Part shown: in pieces, positions 1 to 7,806 of the stretch
Layout: each line of letters begins with the position of its first letter
Numbering within the stretch: position 1 is the stretch's first letter
Origin: an uncultured Bacteroidales bacterium
GTDB lineage: Bacteria; Bacteroidota; Bacteroidia; Bacteroidales; CAIXZF01
Direction of reading: 5' to 3'
DNA length: 52,906 bases
Assembly: GCA_903923925.1 (NCBI GenBank)
Contig: CAIXZF010000093.1
Location: 1-52,906, forward strand
Position numbers and translations under genes: made by a program
Notes under the pieces: model-generated
The model's input: only the letters and a program-made list of their open reading frames with translations
What the model was told of the DNA's origin: nothing
The model's database searches: none

Positions 1-1
1 G

Positions 2-136
2 AACAGCAAAGCTGAGTATTCGCTGGTATTGAAGCAAATGTACCTGACCTTTGGAGTTCAGGCATTTCAACGGAATTACATGGAAGAAATTGATAATTAC
101 AGAGGCGTATTTTTCCGCTTTGCCAGGCGGTTTTAA
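2..136 (+). CDS. C-terminal end of an upstream protein, probably outer-membrane
   Basis: The frame is open from the window edge to a TAA at 134-136, giving 44 residues. The tail alternates aromatic and polar residues and ends in a terminal phenylalanine (RFARRF), as the last strand of many outer-membrane beta-barrels does. Only 11 bases separate it from the multihaem cytochrome start, so the two are probably co-transcribed. Too little is present to name a family; the barrel reading is an inference. Confidence 0.55.
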   Translation, partial: NSKAEYSLVLKQMYLTFGVQAFQRNYMEEIDNYRGVFFRFARRF

Positions 137-147
137 TAAATGAAATT

Positions 148-1881
148 ATGAAAAGGTATTTATTTATTTTGTTATTTCCTGTATTTGCATTCACCTTTCC
201 ATTCCAGGTGAAGCAGACAGCCGAGGATAAAAAGTGCATTGATTGCCATTCTGCAGTTACTGCCGGAAAAAATAAACATACACCTGTAACCCAGGGCTGT
301 GATGCTTGTCATAAAAGCAACGGAAAAGAACATCCTGTTTCTGATGAGAAAGGCTTTAGCCTGGCAAAGGAAATGCCGGATCTTTGCTACAGCTGCCATA
401 CTCCGCTGAACACGAAAAAAAATATTCATTCGCCTGTTAATAATGGTAAGTGTATGCTTTGCCATCTTGTGCATAGTTCTGATAACAGCTTCCTCCTTAA
501 AGAGAACCCTGTTGGCACCACCTGCCTCGAATGTCATGATGATCTTGAGATTGCTGAGAATAAGAGTCAGCACAGCCCTGTGGCGGGAGGGAAGTGCAAC
601 GAGTGTCACGATCCTCATCAATCCGACAATGCTAAGCTAGTAAAGCTTGCAGGACAAGATCTTTGCTTTAAATGTCATACACAGAAAAAGGAAGAAATGG
701 CTTTGAAAAGTGTTCACCCTCCATTCGCCAATAAATGCGGTATTTGTCATAAACCTCACGGTTCCAAAGAAGAGCATATGCTTACTTCGAAGTTGCCGGA
801 TCTTTGCTATGGTTGTCACGACGACTTGCAGGAAAGTGTAGAGAAAGCTCCATTTCCTCATAAAGCTTTGAAGGAAGGCAAGTTGTGTTCAAATTGCCAT
901 TCGCCTCATGCTGCTGCGAATGATTCGCTGATTAAATTTGCATCCATTTCCGAAGCGTGTTACACTTGCCATGATTTGAAGATAAAGGATAAAAAGAATA
1001 TCCATTCTCCAGTAAAAAATGGTAAATGTCAGGAATGTCATGATCCGCATTTCTCTGATAATAAGAATCTTGTAAAAGGTGAAACACCGGTTTTATGCGT
1101 TACATGTCACCAAAAGGCAAAAGAACAGCTTGCCATGGCCGATGTTCATCCTCCGTTTAAGAATAAATGTACGATTTGCCACTCACCACATGCATCGGAT
1201 GAGGCTAAATTACTTACAAAGGGTGTTGCTGAATTATGTGTCGGATGTCATGATGATTTTGAAGAACCAATGCAGAAACCAGCCAATGTTCACGGCCCTT
1301 TGAAAGATGCGAAATCCTGCATCAATTGTCACTCGCCACATGCTTCTGCAGCAGAGAAACTCTTGCTGGCAGATCAGAAATCCACCTGTCTGAAATGTCA
1401 TAGTAAGTCTATCCGGACGGGCAACAGATCCTTGGTGAATATGAAGCAACTGCTTCAGAAAAGCAAGTATGTGCATGGTGCAATAGCTTCTAAGGGATGT
1501 ACCGGATGTCACAATCCGCATTTCTCTGAGAACTCAAACCTTCTTGTTGCAAAGTTTGCGGATAATTTCTATCTGCCTGCTGTACAGGATAGTTTTGCTC
1601 TTTGCTTTACCTGTCATGACAGCCAGCTGATGTTGGCTCAGAAAACCACTACAGCAACCAGTTTCAGGAATGGAGACAAGAACCTGCATTTTATACACGT
1701 GAATAATGCAAAAGGAAGAGGTTGTATTGTATGCCACGAAATCCATGCTTCAAACAATAACCATCTGATTAACGAGCAAACCAAATTTGGTGACTGGCAG
1801 ATGAAGATGAACTTTATGGAGCAGGATAATGGCGGTTCCTGCCAAACCGGATGCCATGAGCTGAAAGTTTACAAGCGCTAG
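148..1881 (+). CDS. Secreted multihaem c-type cytochrome, 20 CXXCH plus one CX3CH
   Basis: The 577-residue protein begins with a short signal peptide (about residues 1-18) and is then filled with haem-binding sites: I count 20 CXXCH motifs plus a final CQTGCH, a CX3CH variant close to the C-terminus. Sites recur in pairs separated by HSPV, HPPF or SPH segments, the arrangement of doubled-CXXCH (DmsE/NrfB-like) domains. Extra histidines (HSPH, DPH) could be distal haem ligands. The likely role is electron transfer or storage in the periplasm or at the outer membrane. Its partner oxidoreductase is not visible; the preceding partial gene may be an outer-membrane partner. Haem attachment would need a cytochrome c synthase such as the CcsBA at 3505-6681. 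The multihaem assignment is firm; the pathway is unknown. Confidence 0.95.
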   Translation: MKRYLFILLFPVFAFTFPFQVKQTAEDKKCIDCHSAVTAGKNKHTPVTQGCDACHKSNGKEHPVSDEKGFSLAKEMPDLCYSCHTPLNTKKNIHSPVNNGKCMLCHLVHSSDNSFLLKENPVGTTCLECHDDLEIAENKSQHSPVAGGKCNECHDPHQSDNAKLVKLAGQDLCFKCHTQKKEEMALKSVHPPFANKCGICHKPHGSKEEHMLTSKLPDLCYGCHDDLQESVEKAPFPHKALKEGKLCSNCHSPHAAANDSLIKFASISEACYTCHDLKIKDKKNIHSPVKNGKCQECHDPHFSDNKNLVKGETPVLCVTCHQKAKEQLAMADVHPPFKNKCTICHSPHASDEAKLLTKGVAELCVGCHDDFEEPMQKPANVHGPLKDAKSCINCHSPHASAAEKLLLADQKSTCLKCHSKSIRTGNRSLVNMKQLLQKSKYVHGAIASKGCTGCHNPHFSENSNLLVAKFADNFYLPAVQDSFALCFTCHDSQLMLAQKTTTATSFRNGDKNLHFIHVNNAKGRGCIVCHEIHASNNNHLINEQTKFGDWQMKMNFMEQDNGGSCQTGCHELKVYKR

Positions 1882-1903
1882 TTTAGCAGCTAATTATTGC
1901 GTT

Positions 1904-2932
1904 ATGAAATATTATTGGAGTTTTGTAATTCCATGTTTATTATTTTCCTCCCTTTTGACTGCCCAAACTGGATTCCGGGAAGGATATATTATTCTTCCTG
2001 AAGGGGATACAGTTAAAGGACAAATCGACAATGTAAATTACTATCAGAATTCAATAGAATGCAGGTTTAAAAACAAAACTGCTGATTCTGTTCATACTTA
2101 CTTGCCTGATCAGCTGAAGGCTTATCGTTTTACAAATGGGAAATATTATATTTCCAGGCAGTTGGAAAAAGGCTCGATTTTTCTTGAGTTTCTCGTTAAT
2201 GGTCAGTTAAATGTGTTTTTCTACCAGGATAAAGATGGCGAAAATCACTATTTACTGAGCAAGGATTCGGTTCCAATCCGGGAGCTGGAATATGTTAATA
2301 AGGTTATTACTGTGGATGGGAGCATGTATGCCTATGAGTCCAAAAGAACTATCGGATTATTAGAGTATTACACAGCAGATTGTCCTGCTCTGAAGTATGA
2401 AATAGAAGGTTTTAAGAAGCCTGACCATAGAAATCTGATTGAACTTGCTGAGAAATACCATAGAATGGTTTGTACGGATCATCAATGTATTATCTATGAA
2501 AAGAAGATCCCATTCTCCGTTAAACTTAATATTTCGCCAGGCTCGAATATTTTCTTCAAAAACGTTTATGAAGATAAAAAAGGGCGCATTTATCCTTCAA
2601 TCGGAGGTAGTATTGTTTTTAACCAGCCACAACGAAATGAGAATTATTACATGGGAATTGGATATGTATATGAAGCCGATATGCTGGAATCAATACCCTT
2701 GAGCTTTATTTACTCAGAATCTGGTCGGAAATTCAGTCCGTATTATTCATTTTCTATAGATATTAACCACTTTGGCCTGTTTCAGGAATACCAGGCTGGA
2801 GTTAAATTTGAGCAGAAGGGGTTCTCTGTTTTGTGTTTAGCAGGGCTTAAAACTGAATATTTCGTTGTACCATTCGCTTTCAGTCCCAGGCTTTGCCTTT
2901 TGTATGATATGAAAAATTTCGGGATTGATTAA
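1904..2932 (+). CDS. Secreted protein of unknown function
   Basis: This 342-residue protein starts with a clear signal peptide (MKYYWSF..., cleavage probably after LLTAQ). The mature N-terminus (GYIILPEGDTVKGQID) resembles a segment often found at the start of Bacteroidota secreted proteins that carry a C-terminal beta-rich region. The C-terminal third has alternating hydrophobic residues and could be strands of a small barrel. It lies 22 bases after the multihaem cytochrome and is probably in the same transcript. No catalytic motif, lipobox or T9SS tail is visible. I do not recognise a characterised family. Confidence 0.8.
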   Translation: MKYYWSFVIPCLLFSSLLTAQTGFREGYIILPEGDTVKGQIDNVNYYQNSIECRFKNKTADSVHTYLPDQLKAYRFTNGKYYISRQLEKGSIFLEFLVNGQLNVFFYQDKDGENHYLLSKDSVPIRELEYVNKVITVDGSMYAYESKRTIGLLEYYTADCPALKYEIEGFKKPDHRNLIELAEKYHRMVCTDHQCIIYEKKIPFSVKLNISPGSNIFFKNVYEDKKGRIYPSIGGSIVFNQPQRNENYYMGIGYVYEADMLESIPLSFIYSESGRKFSPYYSFSIDINHFGLFQEYQAGVKFEQKGFSVLCLAGLKTEYFVVPFAFSPRLCLLYDMKNFGID

Positions 2933-2996
2933 TATCTGAAATACAATTCTCAGACACTTTTATTATATGTTTCTTATATTGATTATTTCAAACAAT

Positions 2997-3299
2997 AAAG
3001 ATCACAAGTTGAATAGCGAAATCGTTTCCTTTAAAAACGGAGTGAAAAGCGTCATCACGGTATTTTGTGAACCTTGTGTAAATCTTTGTGATCCTTGTGT
3101 AAATCATTGTGAACCTTGTGGTAAAATCATCTGGAAATAACCACAAAGAACACAAAGAATACCACAAAGATCACAAGTTGAACAACGAAAAAGTTTCCTT
3201 TAAAAACGGAGTGAAAAGCGTCATCACGGTATTTTACGAACCTTGTGTAAATCATTGTGAACCTTGTGGTAAATCATTGTGAACCTTGTGGTAAAATCA
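2997..3299. repeat. Tandem duplication of about 130 bp with internal GTGAACCTTGTG repeats
   Basis: The segment 2997-3129 is repeated at 3166-3299 with few changes. Both copies begin AAAGATCACAAGTTGAA, share the block TTTAAAAACGGAGTGAAAAG and end in TTGTGGTAAAATCA. Each copy ends in several near-repeats of a TTGTGAACCTTGTGTAAATC-type unit about 18-20 bases long. The spacer (3130-3165) carries CACAAAG repeats, the approximate complement. No gene occupies 2933-3504. Similar TTGTGAACC strings occur in intergenic DNA of other Bacteroidota; function unknown. Confidence 0.85.
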
Positions 3300-3419
3300 A
3301 TCGACCTCTCTTCTCTTGAAAATGGAGTGTATATGCTTTCAGTAAATTCGAACAAGAAAACGTATATGAGTCAGAAAATAGTTCTGATCAAGTAAATCAG
3401 GTATTCATAACACAGGCAA

Positions 3420-3466
3420 ATAAAAACAGCGAACCCCGTCAGGATTTCAAATCCAGACAGGGTTCG
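3420..3466 (-). terminator. Rho-independent-type terminator of the ccsBA gene
   Basis: Read on the minus strand, the arms CGAACCCTGTC and GACGGGGTTCG pair around an inner GGATTTGAAATCC stem, followed by CTGTTTTTAT. It lies about 40 bases beyond the ccsBA stop codon. Confidence 0.8.
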
Positions 3467-3504
3467 TATCGTTAAAGGATAACAGGAGCGGATATCCTCA
3501 ATGC

Positions 3505-6500
3505 TTAAGGATTTATCTCTTCTGTTTCCTTTATCTTTTTTATAGCGTTTTCCCGGATTCCAGCAATAATTATCAGGATAATAATACCAAGGATCATTCC
3601 CCATGCCCAAAGCGGGAATACCTTATTATCGTCGGCAGCATAACTGTGTAAGCCTTTCGACAGGTAGTAGTTAACACCGATAAAGGTCATTAAAACACTG
3701 CCAAATCCTATGATAGAACCAACATTGAAAATGAAGGCAGATTTAAGCTTAGGTACCAGCCTGAAGTGAAGAATAAAGGCGTAGGCAATAACGATTACCA
3801 AAGCCCAGGTTTCTTTTGCATCCCAGCCCCAATAGCGCCCCCAGGATTCATTTGCCCAAACACCCCCAAGGAATGTGCCCAGCGTAGCCAGGAATAGACC
3901 TATGGTAAGGTTCATTTCGTTAATGTAAGTAAGTTCCTGTCCGATCAGGTTGAGTTTTGCCTTGTTTTTTGAAGTTTTAAATATGGAAATAAACATCGTA
4001 ATAATTCCTAATACAAAACCCAAACCGAGGAAACCGTAACTGATTGTAATTACAGCTACGTGGATAATCAGCCAGTACGATTTTAGAACGGGTTGCAGAT
4101 TCGTAAGCTGTGGATCGTAACTGCTGTGACTTGCCGTCATTAACATTGATGCAGCAAGCAGTACTGTAGCCGCCAGCGTTATTTTTGAATACCGCATAAA
4201 GGAGAACCCAGCCAGCAAACTGCCCCAGGCCATGAGCAGCAGCGCTTCGTAGCCGTTGCTCCAGGGAGCATGACTTGAAAGATACCAGCGAAGTCCCATG
4301 CCAAAGGTGTGATAAATAAATGCTAATCCCAATAAAGCAATAAACACATTCTGAACAATATCAAGAATCTTACTTTTACCGCTTTTCAGATTTTCTGTAA
4401 AGGCCAGCGTGAGCATAATTAGACTCAGAATAGCGTACCAGTTTCTTAACTTTATGAAAATCTGTGCTTTATTGTAAAAATTTTCAAGAGAAACCATTTT
4501 TGGTGAAGGCAGAAGTTCTGCTGGTGTATATTGCCGTTGAACTGCTTCCATAATTCCCAGGATTTTGTCACAATTGGTGTAATCACCTGATCTTGTGGCT
4601 TCGGTTACTGCCGAAAAATATTGTCTGAGGATATTGCTGTAAGTCATTTCCTGCAGCTGCAACTCATTCTGGAAAACAGCGATATCACCTGTTAATGGGG
4701 TATAAGCCAAGGTATCAACCGGGCTGATCCAGCGATGGTTTGGTGAATCTTTCAGCGGAAAAATCTTTAAAAGGCTTCCGTTCAAAACAGTCATGAAAAC
4801 ATTTACTCTTTCATCAAGTTTAATGATCTCCTTGTCGAAAGCATTCTGCTCGGATTGTTTTTTTCTGAAGGATGTTTCGGAATATTGTGTCAGCCGGTAA
4901 TTTGAATTCTGATCATAAAAATCGAGGATGGAGGCATATTTTCCGGTAATTCCGAGAACATCAGCTACACCTTTTTCTTTAATATAAATGATTTTCTGCT
5001 GTTTCCAGAATTCACCATCCATAAGCATATCCATAACTACCTGAACTCCATCCATCGAACCTTTTCCGGGAATTTCAAAATGGTCTTTCCTTGAAATCTT
5101 ATGCAATACATCAAAAGCCATCGTTTGAACAGGCTCAAACCTGCCATCGAAGGTTTGAACCAGCAAATGACCAAACTTTTCGGAATGCTCAGGGCTTACC
5201 GCAGGTTTAACGCTATTTTGTGCAAACAGAGAGCTGCCTATTCCCATAAGTAGCACAATTGCAGTGGCAATAGCCTTTCTTTTTACTCTAAGATCTCTGA
5301 TAAACCCACTTAAAGCACGGAAACGTGAATGTTTGTTGAATAAGGTAAGTGTAAAGCCAACGCCAAGCATTATATAACCGAGATACGAAATCCAGGTTCC
5401 CCAGAAATCATGGTTAACGGATAAAATTGTCCCTTTTTCATCCATATCATATGAAGACTGAAAGAAGCGGTATCCTTTGTAATCGAGCACATTATTCATA
5501 AATACCCTGTGTTTTTCTTTAACATTATTTTCAGCATCAATAAGCGTTACTTCGCTGGCATAGGAAGATGGGCTCATAGAACCGGCATAGCGGTCGAGAA
5601 TAAAATCATCGAGATGAAGTGCAAAGGGCAATTGTATTTCTTTGTCACCATAGGCGATTTTTACTTTCACTCCATCAATAGTTACTTCTTTAAAGTTAGC
5701 CTTGTATCCTGAACCTCCGAAAATAGTAACTTCTTCTGATTTTCCGGCATGTTCAACATCCACAATAAGCGCAGGTGATCCATGATCTTCATCATTTCCG
5801 GTAACAAGTTGTTTTTTAGCATTGGAATATGTTCTCTTATAAAGAAATGAGACGCCCTGGGTGTTAAATATCCGTTTTCCATCCATTTCAACCGCTTCAT
5901 TAACCTGCACTGTATCAGTTACAGCTCCCGACATTTCCATCTGGAGCAACTGAACCGGAGAAACCAGGATAAATTTCCCGTCCTTATAGCTGATCTGAAT
6001 AGCATTTGGATTTGAATTGCTGTTGTAAGAAAACTGGAGATTTCCAACATTGGCTGTTTCACCCTCTTTTATCCATAGCAGATGCTGGTCGTTATCAACA
6101 GCATACACCAATTCAAGATAATTTGAGCCTCCATTCACATTTTCGACAACTTTTTCAACTGCATTTTTGATGAAATTTTTATACCGTACATCAATCTGCC
6201 CTTTGTCTTCAGGATTTAGTTTTACATGGAAATTATTGTTGATGTAGGCACTAAGCTGCATTTTCTCTTCGTAGGTAATAGTGTGTTTATCGGTTTCGGC
6301 TGATACAATAAGATAAGGATCAGAACTAAACATAATGTTTGATGATTCGCCTTCGCGGATATGGATATTGCCTTCAAACCCGATATACCGCGTAATTCCT
6401 GCGCCGATTATCAGAAGCAGAAAGGCAGCATGAAAGCTAAATCCGGTCCATTTTTTACGGCTCATCAACTTGTATTTTGAAATATTCCCTATAAAATTAA

Positions 6501-6681
6501 TTGCCATCAGCACAAGCAGGATTTCAAACCAGCGAGCATGGTATACAAGGATTTTAGAGGTTATCGTGTCATATTTTTCTTCAATAAATGTTGCAACGCC
6601 CAGCGCAGCAGCAAATATCACAAGGAGAACCAGAGTGACGCGGGTAGAGAAAAGAAAGTCAAGTATTCGCTTCATTTGCAT
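3505..6681 (-). CDS. ccsBA: Fused cytochrome c synthase CcsB-CcsA (ResB-CcsA, System II)
   Basis: At 1058 residues this is the fused System II cytochrome c synthase that exports haem and attaches it to CXXCH apoproteins. The N-terminal ResB/Ccs1-like part (about 1-480) has membrane segments near residues 12-30, 52-68, 80-96 and 430-450 around a large periplasmic domain. After a second periplasmic region (about 490-760), the CcsA part (about 770-1045) is rich in membrane segments. It carries the tryptophan-rich haem-handling signature WANESWGRYWGWDAKETW at about 942-959. Conserved histidines in HAPW and in AASMLMTASHSS fit external and internal haem ligands. The start is ATG at 6681, with ATG at 6675 an alternative. 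It is convergent with the cytochrome genes but within 1.7 kb of them, which suits a role in maturing that protein. Confidence 0.95.
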   Translation of the reverse strand: MQMKRILDFLFSTRVTLVLLVIFAAALGVATFIEEKYDTITSKILVYHARWFEILLVLMAINFIGNISKYKLMSRKKWTGFSFHAAFLLLIIGAGITRYIGFEGNIHIREGESSNIMFSSDPYLIVSAETDKHTITYEEKMQLSAYINNNFHVKLNPEDKGQIDVRYKNFIKNAVEKVVENVNGGSNYLELVYAVDNDQHLLWIKEGETANVGNLQFSYNSNSNPNAIQISYKDGKFILVSPVQLLQMEMSGAVTDTVQVNEAVEMDGKRIFNTQGVSFLYKRTYSNAKKQLVTGNDEDHGSPALIVDVEHAGKSEEVTIFGGSGYKANFKEVTIDGVKVKIAYGDKEIQLPFALHLDDFILDRYAGSMSPSSYASEVTLIDAENNVKEKHRVFMNNVLDYKGYRFFQSSYDMDEKGTILSVNHDFWGTWISYLGYIMLGVGFTLTLFNKHSRFRALSGFIRDLRVKRKAIATAIVLLMGIGSSLFAQNSVKPAVSPEHSEKFGHLLVQTFDGRFEPVQTMAFDVLHKISRKDHFEIPGKGSMDGVQVVMDMLMDGEFWKQQKIIYIKEKGVADVLGITGKYASILDFYDQNSNYRLTQYSETSFRKKQSEQNAFDKEIIKLDERVNVFMTVLNGSLLKIFPLKDSPNHRWISPVDTLAYTPLTGDIAVFQNELQLQEMTYSNILRQYFSAVTEATRSGDYTNCDKILGIMEAVQRQYTPAELLPSPKMVSLENFYNKAQIFIKLRNWYAILSLIMLTLAFTENLKSGKSKILDIVQNVFIALLGLAFIYHTFGMGLRWYLSSHAPWSNGYEALLLMAWGSLLAGFSFMRYSKITLAATVLLAASMLMTASHSSYDPQLTNLQPVLKSYWLIIHVAVITISYGFLGLGFVLGIITMFISIFKTSKNKAKLNLIGQELTYINEMNLTIGLFLATLGTFLGGVWANESWGRYWGWDAKETWALVIVIAYAFILHFRLVPKLKSAFIFNVGSIIGFGSVLMTFIGVNYYLSKGLHSYAADDNKVFPLWAWGMILGIIILIIIAGIRENAIKKIKETEEINP

Positions 6682-6784
6682 TAGTGTTTTTTGAATTAGT
6701 GTGCAAAAATAGTGAAATTCTACCGTTTAGAACATCTGTTAAATAAGGGATTTTATTTATAGTCAAACATTTTTGTAAATCAAA

Positions 6785-6816
6785 AGAGAGGATACCCCCT
6801 ATGGGATGCCCTCTCT
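6785..6816. terminator. Bidirectional terminator hairpin
   Basis: AGAGAGGATACCCC pairs imperfectly with GGGATGCCCTCTCT, with T-rich tracts on both sides (CTCTCTTTTTAAT on plus, TCTCTTTTG on minus). It lies about 60 bases beyond the stop of the small secreted gene ending at 6876 and probably ends that transcript. Confidence 0.75.
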
Positions 6817-6875
6817 TTTTAATCTAATCAAGTGTATATATATGGATGCCTTATTTAAGGCTTGGGTGCACAGGT

Positions 6876-7214
6876 TTATAAATTTGTAAGCGTATCGTTT
6901 TCTGCCTGGATAAACTGTTTAATCTGATTCTGCCAGTAAAGACTGTCGTTTACCATGTTTTCCAGGGTTGATGCCGGTGTTTGGCTTCCTGTATCTTCGG
7001 TTTCTTTCAGAAAATCCGGCCAGAATGTTGGGTTGGCAAGCATCTGATTTGTAACTGTTGTAGTCTGCTCCACTGTTAAAGCAGAGGTTCTGTCGTTTGT
7101 AACTGTGGATTCTGCATGAGTTGTTGCGATACTACTGAAATTAAATACAGAAATCAGGATTGCTACCATGGCGATCTGAAGAATTCTTTTTGCGGAGTTA
7201 TTTGCTGTTTTCAT
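6876..7214 (-). CDS. Small secreted protein with two W-motif repeats (unrecognised family, paralogue A)
   Basis: This 112-residue protein has a signal peptide (hydrophobic about 10-30, likely cleavage after TTHA) and a short acidic, Thr/Asn-rich mature part. It contains two imperfect repeats: MLANPTFWPDFLKE (58-71, Trp65) and MVNDSLYWQNQIKQFIQAEN (87-106, Trp94). The protein at 13399-13767 has the same two units in the same order plus a third. The gene has no cysteine or known catalytic motif. It is transcribed divergently from the DUF6660 gene, and its upstream region (7300-7355) matches that of its paralogue. Its position beside a metal-efflux operon suggests shared regulation or an envelope-stress role, but no function can be assigned. 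The start is ATG at 7214; a TAATTTTG box lies 55-62 bases upstream. Confidence 0.8.
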   Translation of the reverse strand: MKTANNSAKRILQIAMVAILISVFNFSSIATTHAESTVTNDRTSALTVEQTTTVTNQMLANPTFWPDFLKETEDTGSQTPASTLENMVNDSLYWQNQIKQFIQAENDTLTNL

Positions 7215-7268
7215 TTTATTTTCGGTTTTAAAAATGTTGTTCGTGTTTTGTTACATTGTTTATGACGA

Positions 7269-7276
7269 CAAAATTA
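7269..7276 (-). promoter_or_regulatory. Probable -7 box of small secreted gene A
   Basis: TAATTTTG on the minus strand matches the Bacteroidota -7 consensus TAnnTTTG and sits 55-62 bases before the ATG at 7214. No good TTG -33 box is at the usual distance, which would fit an activator-dependent promoter served by the element at 7300-7355. Confidence 0.55.
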
Positions 7277-7299
7277 CGTCAATGTTACAGCATAGAAAT

Positions 7300-7355
7300 C
7301 TGAAATCGACTAAAGCATGGACATCACTCGGTAAACGCCGGAAATTTGGCGGTGA
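7300..7355. promoter_or_regulatory. Conserved upstream element, copy 1
   Basis: This stretch aligns with 13851-13906 as CTGAnnTCGAC, a variable part, ATG, 7-8 bases, TCGGTnAA, then CCGGAAATT and CGG. It starts 86 bases before the ATG of paralogue A; the other copy starts 84 bases before the ATG of paralogue B. On the minus strand it contains two ACCGA/GTCGA-like half-sites 22 bases apart, about two helical turns, as for a dimeric activator. It also overlaps the -33 region of the divergent gene at 7381. Confidence 0.65.
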
Positions 7356-7376
7356 ACGGGAAAAGGAATATATTTG
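7346..7376 (+). promoter_or_regulatory. Promoter of the DUF6660-type gene
   Basis: TTG (7346-7348), 20 bases, then TATATTTG (7369-7376) matches the Bacteroidota sigma-A promoter. The -7 box ends only four bases before the ATG at 7381, so the transcript would be leaderless or nearly so. Confidence 0.6.
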
Positions 7377-7380
7377 TAGT

Positions 7381-7698
7381 ATGAAATGGCTGTCGGTAAT
7401 CCTTAGCATGTATATCTTTTCCCTATTCGTTTATCCTTGTGAGGACGTTTGCGGAGCCGGAGATCATACAACGAAAACCGAACAGAACTCCAGCCACCCT
7501 GATAAAGATCATCATTCAGATGAGTGTAAAGGATGCTCTCCTTTTTGTGTCTGCAATTGCTGTCAGGTACAGGTGCTGACTGAATATAGCCCCATGCCGG
7601 TGCTATTCAATACTATTCCTACCATTCTCAATTCGGTAACTTCGTTTCAGATTACGGATGCAATCCCCTGCAAGGTTTGGGAACCGCCAAAACAGTAA
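7381..7698 (+). CDS. Small Cys/His-rich exported protein, DUF6660-like
   Basis: The 105-residue protein starts at ATG 7381 (MKWLSVILSMYIFS), which gives a proper signal peptide; the open frame begins earlier at 7234, but that extension is basic, lacks a signal and overlaps the regulatory region. The mature part is rich in His, Asp and Cys (HPDKDHHSDE, then CKGCSPFCVCNCC at about 53-65), which could bind metal. Similar short proteins with a CSPF-Cys motif (DUF6660 in my recollection) stand just upstream of CusA/CzcA efflux genes in Bacteroidota. The gap to the pump gene is 108 bases, so co-transcription is likely. A role as periplasmic metal chaperone or sensor is an inference. Confidence 0.8.
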   Translation: MKWLSVILSMYIFSLFVYPCEDVCGAGDHTTKTEQNSSHPDKDHHSDECKGCSPFCVCNCCQVQVLTEYSPMPVLFNTIPTILNSVTSFQITDAIPCKVWEPPKQ

Positions 7699-7806
7699 AC
7701 TGCTCATTCTGATGGTGCAGGACGAATCCTCGTCTGCGCTTTATATTCATTAGCCATTACCGGCTTTGATTCAGTTATCTGTTTTAATAATTCATTATTA
7801 TTCTAT

